Source: Acetispira formosa (nom. nud.) (GTDB taxonomy: Bacteria > Desulfobacterota > Desulfarculia > Adiutricales > Adiutricaceae). Taken from it: a DNA stretch of 64,000 nt. Location: assembly GCA_023525915.1 (NCBI GenBank), contig CP026657.1:682001-746000 (forward strand), written 5' to 3'. The position numbers were made by a program, and so were the translations under genes. The notes beneath the pieces are model-generated. The model did no database searches, was not told the DNA's origin, and was given only the letters and a program-made list of their open reading frames with translations. The stretch's first letter is position 1, and each line of letters opens with the position of its first letter. Positions 52,229 through 61,686 of this stretch are shown here, piece after piece.

Positions 52229-52720
52229 TTTGATGAGGCCCTTAAGGTCTCGACATTACAATGGTATAAGTGACATATCAAGACAATTGAAGAATCTCTA
52301 TTGGCCATGCTTTTACCACCAATGCCTGAATTTATGGCGCATGGAACTAAATAATTAACTTATAGTATACAGTATAAATTACTATCAAAATTGGATAAAT
52401 TATTAATTATAAATCAACTTTAAATTCGGAGATCTTAAGAGTCGATTTTTATTGACAGAATTGGTTCAAAATTCTATATTTTTCAGATATAAAAAATTAA
52501 ATTATTTAAGATTGTTAATTTTACTTTTTTTTGACCGACTTTGAAGTTTTTTTTCCACATTTTTTACAATTCTCAAGAACACCAACATGACCAGTTTGTT
52601 GATCACAAAACATCTCCCTAATAATAGGTGATGTTTTTTTTAATGCTTGTCGTTGGCCTGTTCTTTTTATCAGGAGTCCGGCCCGTTTCTTTATGTCTTT
52701 TTTAATGTGGAGTTTTGACT
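52229..52720. other. Strongly AT-rich interval before the third chemoreceptor
   Basis: About 490 bases of much lower GC than the neighbours. No supported gene is seen; one minus-strand frame (52521-52745, Lys-rich with CKKCGKK) overlaps the receptor start and was set aside. The composition may mark foreign or regulatory DNA. Confidence 0.45.
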
Positions 52721-54466
52721 GTGTCGAGCCTAAAATTGCGAACAAAATTATTCCTAACTTACATTGCGGCGGGCGTTATTCCCGTTATTTTAGTCAGTCT
52801 TTGGTCTTACATCAATGACAAAGCCAGCATTCAGCAAAATGTCCGGGCAGATGTGGCTATATTTCAAAAGGTCATTACCGATGAAGTGAGCATGAGAACC
52901 AGCGGCGTGGAAACCGCCGGACGTATTCTGGCTGAAAACCCCCAGGTGGCCGAGCTGATAAATTCCGGCGATACAGCGGCCCTTCAGCAAATGGGGCAGA
53001 ATTTGCTCCAAAAATCGTCAACGCTGAATTTTCTGGTCTTTTCTGATATGAAAGGCGATGTGGTGGCCAGGGCGCATGCTGAAAAGTTTGGGGACAGCAT
53101 ATCCAATCAGGTTACCTGGAAAACAGCGGCCGAGGGCCGCGATGTAGTGGCCATTGAAAGCGGCACCGAAACAAAACTGACTGTTCGGGGGGCTTTTCCG
53201 GTAAAGCATGAAGGCCGTCAGGTGGGTGTTATTTCACTGGGTTTTTCACTGGCGACCGATGAGTTTGTGGATAACCTCAAGCATCTTTTGGGCGTGGAAT
53301 GCACCATCTTCGCTGACGACGTCCGGGTGGCCACAACCATTATAAATGGCGGAAAAAGGGCCATCGGCACAAAGCTGGGCAATCCGGCCATTGAAGACCA
53401 GGTGCTGAAAAAAGGTGATATTTACCTCAATAAAAACACTATCATGGGCCTGAATTATGATACGGCCTACTGGCCGATCCGTGATGTGAGCAACAACGTG
53501 GTTGGCATGTTCTTTATCGGCATTCCGGCCTCATCCTATGAGGCTGAACAGTCAAAAGCCCTGCTCGTCAATGCCGCAGCCGTGGGCATAACCATGCTGG
53601 TTATGTTCCTGGTCGGCTGGTGGGTGTCAGTGAAAGTCTCCGGCCCCATCAACCGGGCAGTCGATCTCCTGGCCGCCAGCGTATCGGAAGTTTCCCAGGC
53701 CGCGCATCACATCGACACCGCCTGTCAGAAACTGGCTGATACTTCAGGCACCCAGTCATCCAGTCTGTCGGAATCGTCCACGGCTCTGGAAGAGCTGTCT
53801 TCGCAGTCGCAGGGCAATGCCGAGCATTCGGTGAAAGCCAGGGAACTGATGGACCGCACCGCCGAATCGGTCAACGACGCCAACCAGTCTATGCTGGATA
53901 TGATGGAGACCATGGCCAACATCCGCAATTCATCCGATCAAGTTTCCGGCATCATTAAAACTATTGAGGACATTTCCTTCCAGACCAACCTTTTGGCCTT
54001 GAACGCTTCAGTTGAGGCGGCCAGAGCGGGTGAGCACGGCATGGGTTTTGCCGTGGTGGCCGAGGAAGTGCGCAATCTGGCCCAGCGGGCCGCCGAAGCG
54101 GCCGGGAACACCAACAGCCTGATTACCCAGTCCGTGGCGCACTCCCGCAAGGGCGAGGAAGTGGCCCAACGGGTCTCCGCCAGCATTTCCAGCACGGTGG
54201 AAAGCACCAGCGAAGTCTCCAGGCTGGTCGGCAAGGTTGAAAACGCCTCCAACGAGCAGTCGACGGGCATCGGGCAGATCAGCCAGGCCGTGACCATCAT
54301 GGAGGACGGCGTCAATGAAATATCCACCACGGCCCAATCCACGGCTCATATTTCCCATGAACTGTCCAGCCAGTCGGAAAGTTTGGAGGAAATCATGCTC
54401 GATCTGGCCGCTCTGGTGGATGTCAACAAAGCGGAGGAACTGCGCCGCCGGACCTCTCATAGTTAA
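52721..54466 (+). CDS. Methyl-accepting chemotaxis protein with a Cache-type sensor
   Basis: A 581-residue receptor. TM1 ~10-30; periplasmic domain ~31-275 with a Cache_3/Cache_2-like pattern ([16 protein letters not shown], then [17 protein letters not shown] and [20 protein letters not shown]), fit for small organic ligands; TM2 ~280-305; signalling core [20 protein letters not shown] near 415. Starts TTG 52715 and GTG 52721 are both possible; GTG is chosen as GGAG lies 8 bases before it but only 2 before the TTG. It differs from the other two receptors in sensor class. The stop overlaps the next gene's ATG by one base. Confidence 0.92.
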   Translation: MSSLKLRTKLFLTYIAAGVIPVILVSLWSYINDKASIQQNVRADVAIFQKVITDEVSMRTSGVETAGRILAENPQVAELINSGDTAALQQMGQNLLQKSSTLNFLVFSDMKGDVVARAHAEKFGDSISNQVTWKTAAEGRDVVAIESGTETKLTVRGAFPVKHEGRQVGVISLGFSLATDEFVDNLKHLLGVECTIFADDVRVATTIINGGKRAIGTKLGNPAIEDQVLKKGDIYLNKNTIMGLNYDTAYWPIRDVSNNVVGMFFIGIPASSYEAEQSKALLVNAAAVGITMLVMFLVGWWVSVKVSGPINRAVDLLAASVSEVSQAAHHIDTACQKLADTSGTQSSSLSESSTALEELSSQSQGNAEHSVKARELMDRTAESVNDANQSMLDMMETMANIRNSSDQVSGIIKTIEDISFQTNLLALNASVEAARAGEHGMGFAVVAEEVRNLAQRAAEAAGNTNSLITQSVAHSRKGEEVAQRVSASISSTVESTSEVSRLVGKVENASNEQSTGIGQISQAVTIMEDGVNEISTTAQSTAHISHELSSQSESLEEIMLDLAALVDVNKAEELRRRTSHS

Positions 54467-55188
54467 TGGTCATGGACCAGGAAAAACTGATAGAAACACT
54501 CATAAATGCCGGAGCCGCGTCGGTGGGTTGCGCCGACATGGCTCCGGTGCCTTTCGCGGCCTCACGCGGTCTGACGACAGGCATTTCCATAACCTTTCCC
54601 TTCACCCATGCCCATCTGGCCCGCCGTCCGGGCCTGATCACCGCCGACCCCGAATATATCGAAGCCTATTATGATTTCTGCTCACGACTCGATCCAATGG
54701 TGGAGGCTGGAGTGGAACTTTTACGCGCGGCCGGTCACCAGGCTGAAGGTTATGGTTACTATACTTTTTTTGACCGTACCGGCGACGACATGGACCCCTC
54801 CCTGCGCCTGACCGCCTATTATCAGCACAAAACCACCGCTACCAGGGCCGGTCTGGGCTGGATAGGCCGCATGGGCGTTTTGGTGACACGGGAATTCGGC
54901 CCCCATATCTGGCTGGCCACCATCCTCACCGATGCCAAAATGACGACCGCTTCACCCATAACGGAGGCCCGCTGCGGCAACTGCCGCCGCTGTGTGGAGG
55001 CCTGCCCGGCTGGAGCCATCAAAGGCGCGGCCTGGAATGTTGGACAAACCCGCGATGATCTGGTAGATATAGAAAAATGTCAGGCACATCGGCGCCTGCG
55101 AGGTCAGGGACTCCGGGCTCCCATGTGCGGGCTGTGCCTGGCGGCCTGTCCATTCGGGGCGGGCCATGCCAATCGGGCCGGCACCTGA
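54466..55188 (+). CDS. QueG-like double 4Fe-4S protein
   Basis: A 240-residue protein related to epoxyqueuosine reductase. Its C-terminal part has CGNCRRCVEACPAGAI near residues 168-183 and a second cluster set (EKCQAH, then CGLCLAACPFG near 220-230), the two-cluster ferredoxin arrangement of QueG. The N-terminal region (GAASVGCADMAPVPF, and GYGYYTFF) is shorter than in QueG, so cobalamin binding is uncertain and this may be a relative rather than the enzyme. The ATG overlaps the receptor stop by one base with no SD of its own, so translation is likely coupled. Confidence 0.8.
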   Translation: MVMDQEKLIETLINAGAASVGCADMAPVPFAASRGLTTGISITFPFTHAHLARRPGLITADPEYIEAYYDFCSRLDPMVEAGVELLRAAGHQAEGYGYYTFFDRTGDDMDPSLRLTAYYQHKTTATRAGLGWIGRMGVLVTREFGPHIWLATILTDAKMTTASPITEARCGNCRRCVEACPAGAIKGAAWNVGQTRDDLVDIEKCQAHRRLRGQGLRAPMCGLCLAACPFGAGHANRAGT

Positions 55189-55289
55189 AAAACTGACCGG
55201 TGACCGCCTTTAATCCCTGGGCGGGGTATCTTTAATGACGGCGGCCTTTCTGGCTATCTACATAATAGTCTGTAACAATCGAGGCAAGT

Positions 55290-56063
55290 ATGAAACTGGC
55301 GGCCAGCGACTACGACGGGACTTTGTTCCGCCACAACAAGGTGACAGAGGAAGATTTAAGGGCCATCCGGCTCTGGCGTGAGGCCGGGAATCTCTTCGGC
55401 CTGGCTACAGGCCGCGACCTTAACCTGAGTTTAGTGGAAATCGAATCCAGGAATATCGAATTTGATTTCATCATCTGCAACACCGGAGCTTCCATCTACA
55501 GCCGCGAGGAATCCGGCGGCCTGACCACCCTTCAACTGCTGGAGCTGCCCGGCCGCGCGGCCCGTGAGGTGTTGCGCCACCCGGTGGCGGGCGAGAGCAA
55601 CTATTGGGTATTATGCCAGGGGCCTAAAAGCTGGATAGTAAACCGGGCCAGTGATTCCTGGCTGACCGGCCTTGGGTTGCCGCTGACGCCCATAACCAAA
55701 GAAGAAGGGGAAAGACTGACCGGCCTCCAGCAAATCAGCCTGGAATACAACACCCCGGAAGAGGCGGCGCGAGCGGTGGAACTGCTGTCGCAGGATTTCG
55801 GCAGCGACATGACCGTACATCTGAGCGGTTTTTGCGTGGATCTGACGGCCAAAGGCACCAACAAGGCCGAGGGCATACTGGCTCTTTTGAAGATCACCGG
55901 CTGGCCGGTGGACGATATTCTGGTGATAGGCGATACGGAAAACGACCTGTCGATGATCCGCCGCTTCGGCGGCTATGTGGTGCCTTCAGCCAGGGACGAC
56001 ATAAAGCAGGCCGCGCGCGGCGTTTATGAAAGCCCCGGCCACATGATGCTGGACAATATGTAA
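55290..56063 (+). CDS. HAD-superfamily Cof-type phosphatase
   Basis: A 257-residue cytoplasmic hydrolase. Motif 1 is ASDYDGTLF (nucleophile D7, acid D9), motif 2 GLATGRD near residue 38, motif 3 Lys in GTNKAEGI near 192, motif 4 GDTENDLSMI near 214. The cap is of the C2 type between motifs 2 and 3 (~80-180). Cof-like members dephosphorylate sugar phosphates or flavin precursors; the substrate cannot be read from sequence. Spacing of 100 bases from the QueG-like gene suggests a separate unit. Confidence 0.92.
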   Translation: MKLAASDYDGTLFRHNKVTEEDLRAIRLWREAGNLFGLATGRDLNLSLVEIESRNIEFDFIICNTGASIYSREESGGLTTLQLLELPGRAAREVLRHPVAGESNYWVLCQGPKSWIVNRASDSWLTGLGLPLTPITKEEGERLTGLQQISLEYNTPEEAARAVELLSQDFGSDMTVHLSGFCVDLTAKGTNKAEGILALLKITGWPVDDILVIGDTENDLSMIRRFGGYVVPSARDDIKQAARGVYESPGHMMLDNM

Positions 56064-56153
56064 CCCGCGGCGCTCCAACGGGTCAGTGTATAGCGTTGGG
56101 TTCAGACCGGCCTTGCCCGCCGGACGGGAGAGCTGGTCTGAACCTGATGAATG

Positions 56154-56486
56154 TCATGACTCCACAAAGACCGGAGCCTCCGCCTCCGTGGCCTCTATTT
56201 TGAAAGAAACCGGGCGGAGGCCGTCGTTACAGCAGACAATAGCTGTCTTTTCATCATTGATCCATCCGTTATAAAAATTCTTTCCGCCGTGGGACAGGGT
56301 CATAACATATTCCATCATTGATTTCCAGGCGTTGTCACACATGCCTTTCGGCTTCTGCCAGCCATTGGAATGGAACACCTGCCCCACCTTATGCATCTCA
56401 CAAGGCCCGAGACCCGGCCCGGCATACTCTTTGGCCAAGTCTTCCAGGAAGTAGGAACCCACCACAGTAATTTTGCATGATTTCAT
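56154..56486 (-). CDS. TIGR04076 family protein
   Basis: A 110-residue cytoplasmic protein. CKITVVGSYFLEDLAKEYAG, the GPCEMHKVGQVF, the PKGMCDNAWKSMMEYVM and the closing IVCCNDGLRPVSFKIEA are the pattern of TIGR04076, a family of unknown function in anaerobes with conserved Cys residues (here C41 region, C58 and the CC pair). It lies 21 bases after the arginase-family gene in the same direction, so the two form an operon divergent from an HxlR regulator. The Cys residues could bind metal; that is inference. Confidence 0.88.
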   Translation of the reverse strand: MKSCKITVVGSYFLEDLAKEYAGPGLGPCEMHKVGQVFHSNGWQKPKGMCDNAWKSMMEYVMTLSHGGKNFYNGWINDEKTAIVCCNDGLRPVSFKIEATEAEAPVFVES

Positions 56487-56507
56487 TTTCTCTCTCCTCT
56501 GTGTCCG

Positions 56508-57380
56508 TCACTCATTCAAAATGGGAATGCCGGCGAGCATTTTCTGTAAATTATAAGCGTCCCAGGGCATATGTTCAGCGAACGCCAGGCCGACCACTTC
56601 AGCCTGCCCGGAGACATCGGTCATAAGGCGGGATAAGCTTTCAAAAGTCATCTCCCCGCTGCGCACTGGAACATCAGGCGCGAGATTGGGGTTTCCAGCC
56701 TGAACAGACCGGAGCAAAGCCGGGTGCAGCACATCCACATCAAGGTGTATGGCCAGATGCTTAACGCCGCTCTCCCGGAGCCAGCCCAGGACAGGGCCGC
56801 TGTCGGCCGCCAGTTCTTTGGCCCCGGCCCTTCTGATTCCCATTCTGGTGATGACTTCCTCCTCCTGATTGATAACTCCCCCCAAACCGGCAAACATAAC
56901 ATTTTCCGGTTTTAGAGGCACTCCCACCTGGCGGCTGAATTCAGGATCGCCAACGCCCAGTAAATTGCCCAAAACCATGGCATGGAGGTTTACCGCCTCC
57001 TTGGGAGTTTTAACGTCCGGGTGGCGGTCAATCCATAAAACACCCAGTTCACCGCCATAGCGTTCGTTGAGATAGCTGAGCGGAGCCTGGGAAATGGAGC
57101 AGTCGCCGCCGAAAACAACCAGGTGCTCCGGCTCGTGCGCCTTGATGAGCTGGCGGGCCGCCTCAAGCTGTTTCATCAGGGCGTTTCGTTCCGTTATTCC
57201 ATTTTCCACGGATAACGGCTCGCCGTCATATCTGGCCACGGGCACTTCAGCCACCGGGCCGTCCCCGGCTGGAGCCAGCCAGGACATCAGACGGGCCCCC
57301 AGAGGGTATAATGGGTTGTCGCCCCCACCTTGCCATTGGGGAAACAGTAATCGCAGCGTCTTAGGTTGATAATCGGTCAT
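56508..57380 (-). CDS. Arginase/ureohydrolase family protein
   Basis: A 290-residue cytoplasmic enzyme of the arginase/agmatinase fold. Metal-binding motifs: FGGDCSIS (where arginases have GGDHS, so the first His ligand is Cys), WIDRHPDVKTP (DxHxD kept) and HLDVDVLHP (DxD kept). Loss of one His ligand is seen in a sub-branch of the family; the substrate here, a guanidino or related compound, is unknown. TTCTCC-type complement gives an AGGAGAAC upstream of the ATG. It is divergently arranged with an HxlR regulator ~117 bases away. Confidence 0.87.
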   Translation of the reverse strand: MTDYQPKTLRLLFPQWQGGGDNPLYPLGARLMSWLAPAGDGPVAEVPVARYDGEPLSVENGITERNALMKQLEAARQLIKAHEPEHLVVFGGDCSISQAPLSYLNERYGGELGVLWIDRHPDVKTPKEAVNLHAMVLGNLLGVGDPEFSRQVGVPLKPENVMFAGLGGVINQEEEVITRMGIRRAGAKELAADSGPVLGWLRESGVKHLAIHLDVDVLHPALLRSVQAGNPNLAPDVPVRSGEMTFESLSRLMTDVSGQAEVVGLAFAEHMPWDAYNLQKMLAGIPILNE

Positions 57381-57497
57381 TGTGTTCTCCTGATATATGC
57401 TGACGGTTAATCGTGGCCTGTCCTTGCAGACTATCAGAAATCGCGGTATTGTAAAGTACGCACAATGTCGTTACATAGTTACCAGGAGGTGCCCCAT

Positions 57498-57890
57498 ATG
57501 GGCGGACGCTTTGAACATGGCGGAAAAATCTACGAATGTCCCATGGAGCTGGCTTTACAGATGGTGGGCGGCAAATATAAGCTCAATATCCTGTGCCACC
57601 TTTCAGAGAACGAAAATCTCCGTTTTGGTGAACTGAAAAAAGTATTTCATTCGATTAGCCATAAAGTCCTGACCAGTCAATTGCGGGAGATGGAAAATGA
57701 CTTACTCATTAATCGGGTTGTTCATCCAACGGTTCCGCCAAAAGTAGAATACTCCCTGACCAGGCATGGGCAAAAGCTGCTGCCGGTTCTCTTGGAATTA
57801 AATAAATGGGGACAATATTATATGGAAAACGTTATGGAGGGGGACAACGCTGATTCTGCGGACGCGGATGCGGCTACGGCTGCGGGGTGA
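57498..57890 (+). CDS. HxlR-family transcriptional regulator
   Basis: A 130-residue winged-helix regulator. CPMELALQMVGGKYKLNILCHL opens the domain with the conserved Cys near residue 13, followed by LRFGELKKVFHSISHKVLTSQLREMENDLLI and a wing VPPKVEYSLTRHGQKLLPVL. HxlR proteins often use the Cys as a sensor of reactive aldehydes or oxidants. ATG 57498 is preferred because AGGAGGT sits 7 bases upstream; an in-frame ATG at 57465 has no such site. Divergent placement indicates control of the arginase/TIGR04076 operon. The last 15 residues are Ala/Asp-rich. Confidence 0.9.
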   Translation: MGGRFEHGGKIYECPMELALQMVGGKYKLNILCHLSENENLRFGELKKVFHSISHKVLTSQLREMENDLLINRVVHPTVPPKVEYSLTRHGQKLLPVLLELNKWGQYYMENVMEGDNADSADADAATAAG

Positions 57891-57895
57891 AGGTA

Positions 57896-58052
57896 AAACC
57901 CGGCCGGGCGGGCGAAAAAATTTCTGACATCGCTCGTAATTTTCTCTGATTCCCGGCCGGGTGGCTTCATTAGAGGTTTGTTTGTCCGTACCCGTCCGGG
58001 GAGCAAAATTACGAGCGACTTACAGAAAATTTTTCGCCCGCCCGGCCTGGTC
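57896..58052 (-). repeat. 157 bp palindromic repeat (family IV), copy 2
   Basis: The reverse complement matches 50937-51093 across the full length, with changes mainly in the central loop. It starts 6 bases after the HxlR stop. The two copies face each other across 6.8 kb. Confidence 0.85.
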
Positions 58053-58164
58053 AGTGTTCGCGTTTGGGTGGGGTGACGGCTTGGGGTTTTTTATCATGAG
58101 CCAACTATATCCAGGAGGGCGGGGAGATTTATCCAGAGGGGGCCACGATTTTTGTTCCCAGGAC

Positions 58165-58325
58165 GAGCCACCGGTTTAGGGGAAAAGGTCTACATTTTAA
58201 AAATAGCAGGGTCGACCCGATAGGGGAGACGGAGCGCCAGCGACTGGTTTTGAGGCCATAAAAGCTGCTCGCGAAGCAAAAACCACGCTTTTTGCGTAGC
58301 TGACGGGCCGCCAGTTTAAGGGAAA
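58165..58325 (-). repeat. Dispersed repeat family V, copy 2
   Basis: Read on the minus strand it shares AAAAAGCGTGGTTTTTG, TTCGCGAGC and CCAGTCGCTGGCGCTCCGTC with 34109-34235. The remaining bases of 57891-58524 show no gene. Confidence 0.75.
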
Positions 58326-58524
58326 ATGCCGTAATTAAAATCGCTCCACTATGGAGATATCTCACCGCCCCGCCCTCCGGGTTTTATCCTCTGCCGTTTG
58401 GAGCCATTACCGGCCTCAGCAGGCCTGGCGCTCTTGCGGGTAATTTGGCGCTGTGGTAACATGGTGTAAATATAGCCTATTATAGGCATTTGATAAAACG
58501 AACCCCGCACCGGATGGATTTTTT

Positions 58525-59973
58525 ATGCAGAAAACCCCCGCGCCGATAAACATGTCTGTTTTTGAACTGCTGAAATCTGGCCCTGGCCCATCAAGCTCTC
58601 ATACCATTGGCCCCATGCGGGCCGGGTTCGATTTCGTAAATCGCCTGAAGGAAATGGATGTGCATTTTCTTTCACAGGCCAGGGGAGTACGGGTGCGCCT
58701 TCTGGGTTCGCTCTCCGCCACCGGTGAGGGCCACGGCACCGATCGGGCTGTCATCGCCGGGCTTATGGGCCACGATCCGACCAGTTGCCCCCCAGCCCTC
58801 TTGAATGAACTCAATGAAATGGAGCAGGATAAACGCCTCCTCTCGGCTGGCCCTCTGAGGCTGAAAATAAGTGTGGATAATGTTGAATATGGCCCCATCC
58901 ACCATGAATATCCCTACAGCAATACCCTGTTCATAGACCTGTTGGATACGCCCTACCCTTCCGACACGCCCGCCCCGCCGGTTATGCCCAGCCTCATAAG
59001 CAGTTCCCGGCCCGATCCCCTGGCCGGGAATATCCTGTTTTCAATGGAATATTATTCAGTGGGCGGCGGCTTTCTCCAATGGAACGGCTGGGAGCCCTCT
59101 GAACGCGGCCAACCGCCCTACCCTTACGCCACCATGCGCGAACTTCAGATGCGGCTTGAAGAAAGCGGCCTGTCGCTGGACAAGCTGCTTCTGGAAAATG
59201 AGACGGCCATAACCGGCTGTTCACCCGGACAGATACGAGACGATCTGGACAATATTCTGGAAATAATGAAAAGCTCCGTGAGGCGCGGCTATGAGGCCCG
59301 CGGGCGGCTGCCCGGCTCCATCGGCCTGCGGCGCAAAGCCGGCAGCCTGTACGACCGCTCCGCATCACTGGAACCTTTCGACCGGGCCTTGAGCCTGCTT
59401 AACGCCTATGCCTATGGGGCGGCCGAAGAAAACGCGGCCGGGAACATAATAGTGACCGCGCCCACCTGCGGCTCGGCGGGCGTATTGCCGGCTGTGGCCG
59501 TCTTTATGCAGCAGCACCTTTGTCTGGACGAAGCCGCCCAGCGCAAAGGGCTCCTGGCCGCGACGGCCATTGGCTTTCTGGCCAAGCAGAACGCGGGCAT
59601 AGCCGGGGCTGAAGTCGGCTGCCAGGGGGAAGTCGGGGTGGCCTCGGCCATGGCGGCGGCCATGCTGGCCCATGCCAGAGGGTATTCAGCGCGGGTGGTG
59701 GAAAACGCGGCCGAAATTGCCCTGGAACATCACCTGGGCCTGACTTGCGATCCCGTCGGCGGCTATGTCCAGATTCCCTGTATCGAGCGAAACGCGGTGG
59801 GTGCGGTCAAGGCTTACAATGCGGCGATTATAGCGGCCAATGAAGATGTGGCAGCCCATCTGGTGACCTATGATGACACCTTGAGAGCTATGGCCGAAAT
59901 TGGCCGCGATATGAATTCAAAGTATAAGGAAACCTCGACCGGCGGCCTGGCTGTATGTCTGGCACAATGCTGA
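58525..59973 (+). CDS. sdaA: L-serine ammonia-lyase, iron-sulfur dependent, single chain
   Basis: A 482-residue cytoplasmic enzyme that deaminates L-serine to pyruvate. Beta part: SVFELLKSGPGPSSSHTIGPMRAG, and LLGSLSATGEGHGTDRA; alpha part: APTCGSAGVLPAVAVF near residue 315, GCQGEVGVASAMAA near 365 and CDPVGGYVQIPCIERNAVGAVKA near 410. The cysteines in these three motifs hold the oxygen-labile 4Fe-4S cluster. Fusion of both parts in one chain with normal length is like E. coli SdaA. The enzyme fits anaerobic amino-acid use together with the amino-acid importer. Confidence 0.96.
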   Translation: MQKTPAPINMSVFELLKSGPGPSSSHTIGPMRAGFDFVNRLKEMDVHFLSQARGVRVRLLGSLSATGEGHGTDRAVIAGLMGHDPTSCPPALLNELNEMEQDKRLLSAGPLRLKISVDNVEYGPIHHEYPYSNTLFIDLLDTPYPSDTPAPPVMPSLISSSRPDPLAGNILFSMEYYSVGGGFLQWNGWEPSERGQPPYPYATMRELQMRLEESGLSLDKLLLENETAITGCSPGQIRDDLDNILEIMKSSVRRGYEARGRLPGSIGLRRKAGSLYDRSASLEPFDRALSLLNAYAYGAAEENAAGNIIVTAPTCGSAGVLPAVAVFMQQHLCLDEAAQRKGLLAATAIGFLAKQNAGIAGAEVGCQGEVGVASAMAAAMLAHARGYSARVVENAAEIALEHHLGLTCDPVGGYVQIPCIERNAVGAVKAYNAAIIAANEDVAAHLVTYDDTLRAMAEIGRDMNSKYKETSTGGLAVCLAQC

Positions 59974-60077
59974 AAAGCGGGCAGGGCCCGCCGCCAACGC
60001 CGAGGCAGCGGCCCGTCTGAATGTAGAGTAACGGCCGGGAAGCGGCGTTCAAAGAATTTGGTACTTATAAGTTAAAA

Positions 60078-60108
60078 GGAGGGGCTGCCCTGCCCCTCCG
60101 TTTCTTTT
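60078..60108. terminator. Hairpin between convergent sdaA and OmpA-family genes
   Basis: GGAGGGGC pairs with GCCCCTCC around TGCCCT and is followed by GTTTCTTTTATATTT. Confidence 0.8.
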
Positions 60109-60112
60109 ATAT

Positions 60113-61219
60113 TTAACGGCCACGGCCTCTGTATGGTTCCGCCGGCAGAGTCTGGTAGGCCTGCTCGGGCATGGTCATGGTTTTTCCCGCACTCAGATTC
60201 ACCACTTCAACCCGCCGGTTCCGCCCGTCTTCAGGGTCTATGTTCGGCAGGGGCACCGATTCACCAAAACCTGCCGGTATCAAACGATTACTCGGTATTT
60301 TGAAATTCTCCATCAGATATCGCTGCACGGAGTGCGCCCGGCGTCTGGAAAGATCCAGGTTATAGGCATAACTGCCCACCGCATCCGTATGACCCTCCAG
60401 CCGGAAGACAGCGCCTGATAATTCCGGTGAGGTCATAGCCCGGCCCAAAATATTCAAGGTGGTGCGGGCCCTCGAAGTCAGTGTGTCTTTATCGAAATCA
60501 AAGAGCACATTCAAAGCCACACGGGGGCCTCCGTCCGTGGCGCTGGCGCCGGTTATGGGCGAGACAGGGTCCGGCAGGCACTCATCCGGCGGAGGATCGC
60601 CGCCGCGAGCTATGGCCAGGGCGGCCCGCTGCTCAGGTGTGTATTTCTTTATACAGGGACGGTTGCCGCCCTGGTCGCTTAAGGCCTCAATGAGCTGCCG
60701 CACGGTCGGGTCGCCTGTGCCGGTAAAATCGGTGGCGTTGCGGGTGTTCAGGAAGGGATAGTTGATAAAAGTCCAGCGCGGCAGGGGGAAGTCGGAAAAA
60801 GCCGGTTCCTTCATCTCAAACGCGCCGCTGCCGTCATGATCCACTATCTGATACAGCCACGGATCATAGAGATCATTATCCACTATATAGCAGAAAACAC
60901 GCCCGTTGTGGCTGAGGCGCATGGCCCGGCCGGCGTCATCGGCCAGAATAAATTCCTCGCGCCTGGTTTCCTCACCTTCCACAGTGGGATCAAAATCAAT
61001 CATCTGGTCGCCGATCTTGCGCGCTCCATAAAGATCAGGCTTCATCCAGCCGTGAGGGTAATAATCATGATGGTTGGTCAGAGCGTGGGCGCTGGGCGGC
61101 TGGATCAGAAAAAAACTGAAAAACCCCAAAATGGCCAGAATTATCCAAATGATAGGCACGACACTGGTTAGAAACCAGTCAAAACCCGTTCGGGCGGTAT
61201 TTAATAGTGTGCGAATCAT
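60113..61219 (-). CDS. Membrane-anchored OmpA-family protein
   Basis: A 368-residue envelope protein. Residues ~20-42 are one uncleaved-looking membrane segment (VVPIIWIILAILGFFSFFLI). A ~180-residue middle domain without known pattern has two DxDG loops (DHDGSGAFEM near 130). The C-terminal OmpA domain (~225-345) has NVLFDFDKDTLTSRARTTLN, EGHTDAVGSYAYNLDLSRRRAHSVQ and PAGFGESVPLPN, with the Asp and Arg that bind peptidoglycan. ATG 61219 is chosen because the protein then starts just before the membrane segment and GAGGA lies upstream. It resembles MotB/TssL-type anchoring proteins, without their other domains. Confidence 0.85.
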   Translation of the reverse strand: MIRTLLNTARTGFDWFLTSVVPIIWIILAILGFFSFFLIQPPSAHALTNHHDYYPHGWMKPDLYGARKIGDQMIDFDPTVEGEETRREEFILADDAGRAMRLSHNGRVFCYIVDNDLYDPWLYQIVDHDGSGAFEMKEPAFSDFPLPRWTFINYPFLNTRNATDFTGTGDPTVRQLIEALSDQGGNRPCIKKYTPEQRAALAIARGGDPPPDECLPDPVSPITGASATDGGPRVALNVLFDFDKDTLTSRARTTLNILGRAMTSPELSGAVFRLEGHTDAVGSYAYNLDLSRRRAHSVQRYLMENFKIPSNRLIPAGFGESVPLPNIDPEDGRNRRVEVVNLSAGKTMTMPEQAYQTLPAEPYRGRGR

Positions 61220-61626
61220 TTCACAGTATCCTCGCAGCCAGAGGTTTTCTTCAGACGGCAGGCAATTCAGAGCAAGGTGCATTATTCAGTTCTTTAATCT
61301 TTAAAAATATGGGCCAATATTCAGGTGTTCCAGCTTTTTCACCGGCCCATACTACTTATCGGCCGAAAAGGATAAAAGTTAAAACCAGCAAATTAGTGTG
61401 AAAAGATAATTACAGTACCCCAGAAACCTAATATGAAGCAACTATATGATTTTAATAATATAAATTGTAATAAAAAAACGAAAGCCGAGCGTCTGACGAA
61501 AGAAAAGGGCAAAGTGGCAAGTTCAAAGCTGGTGAGAGCACTGAAATGTAACTCCAGCTTCACAGATACAGTATAAAAAAGAGAGCTACATCATATAATT
61601 AATTGTAATAATTAAATAAACATTAT
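61220..61626. other. AT-rich interval between the OmpA-family gene and the DnaJ-like array
   Basis: No gene is seen in ~400 bases. It differs from the spacers before copies 2 and 3 of the array, so it marks the left edge of the tandem unit. Enhancer sites for the sigma-54 promoter would be expected here. Confidence 0.5.
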
Positions 61627-61642
61627 TGGCATGGAAGCTGCT
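61627..61642 (+). promoter_or_regulatory. Sigma-54 promoter of DnaJ-like gene 1
   Basis: TGGCATGGAAGCTGCT keeps GG-N10-GC, with one change in each box from TGGCAC-N5-TTGCW. The ATG is 45 bases downstream. Confidence 0.75.
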
Positions 61643-61686
61643 TAAATACTGGTTATCAAATGAAACTCTCTCACAGGAGGCCGACC

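Noticed and set aside
52521-52745. Lys-rich 74-codon minus-strand frame with CKKCGKK
   Set aside because: It overlaps the start and ribosome binding site of the third chemoreceptor, lies in very AT-rich DNA and has no recognisable family or clear SD.
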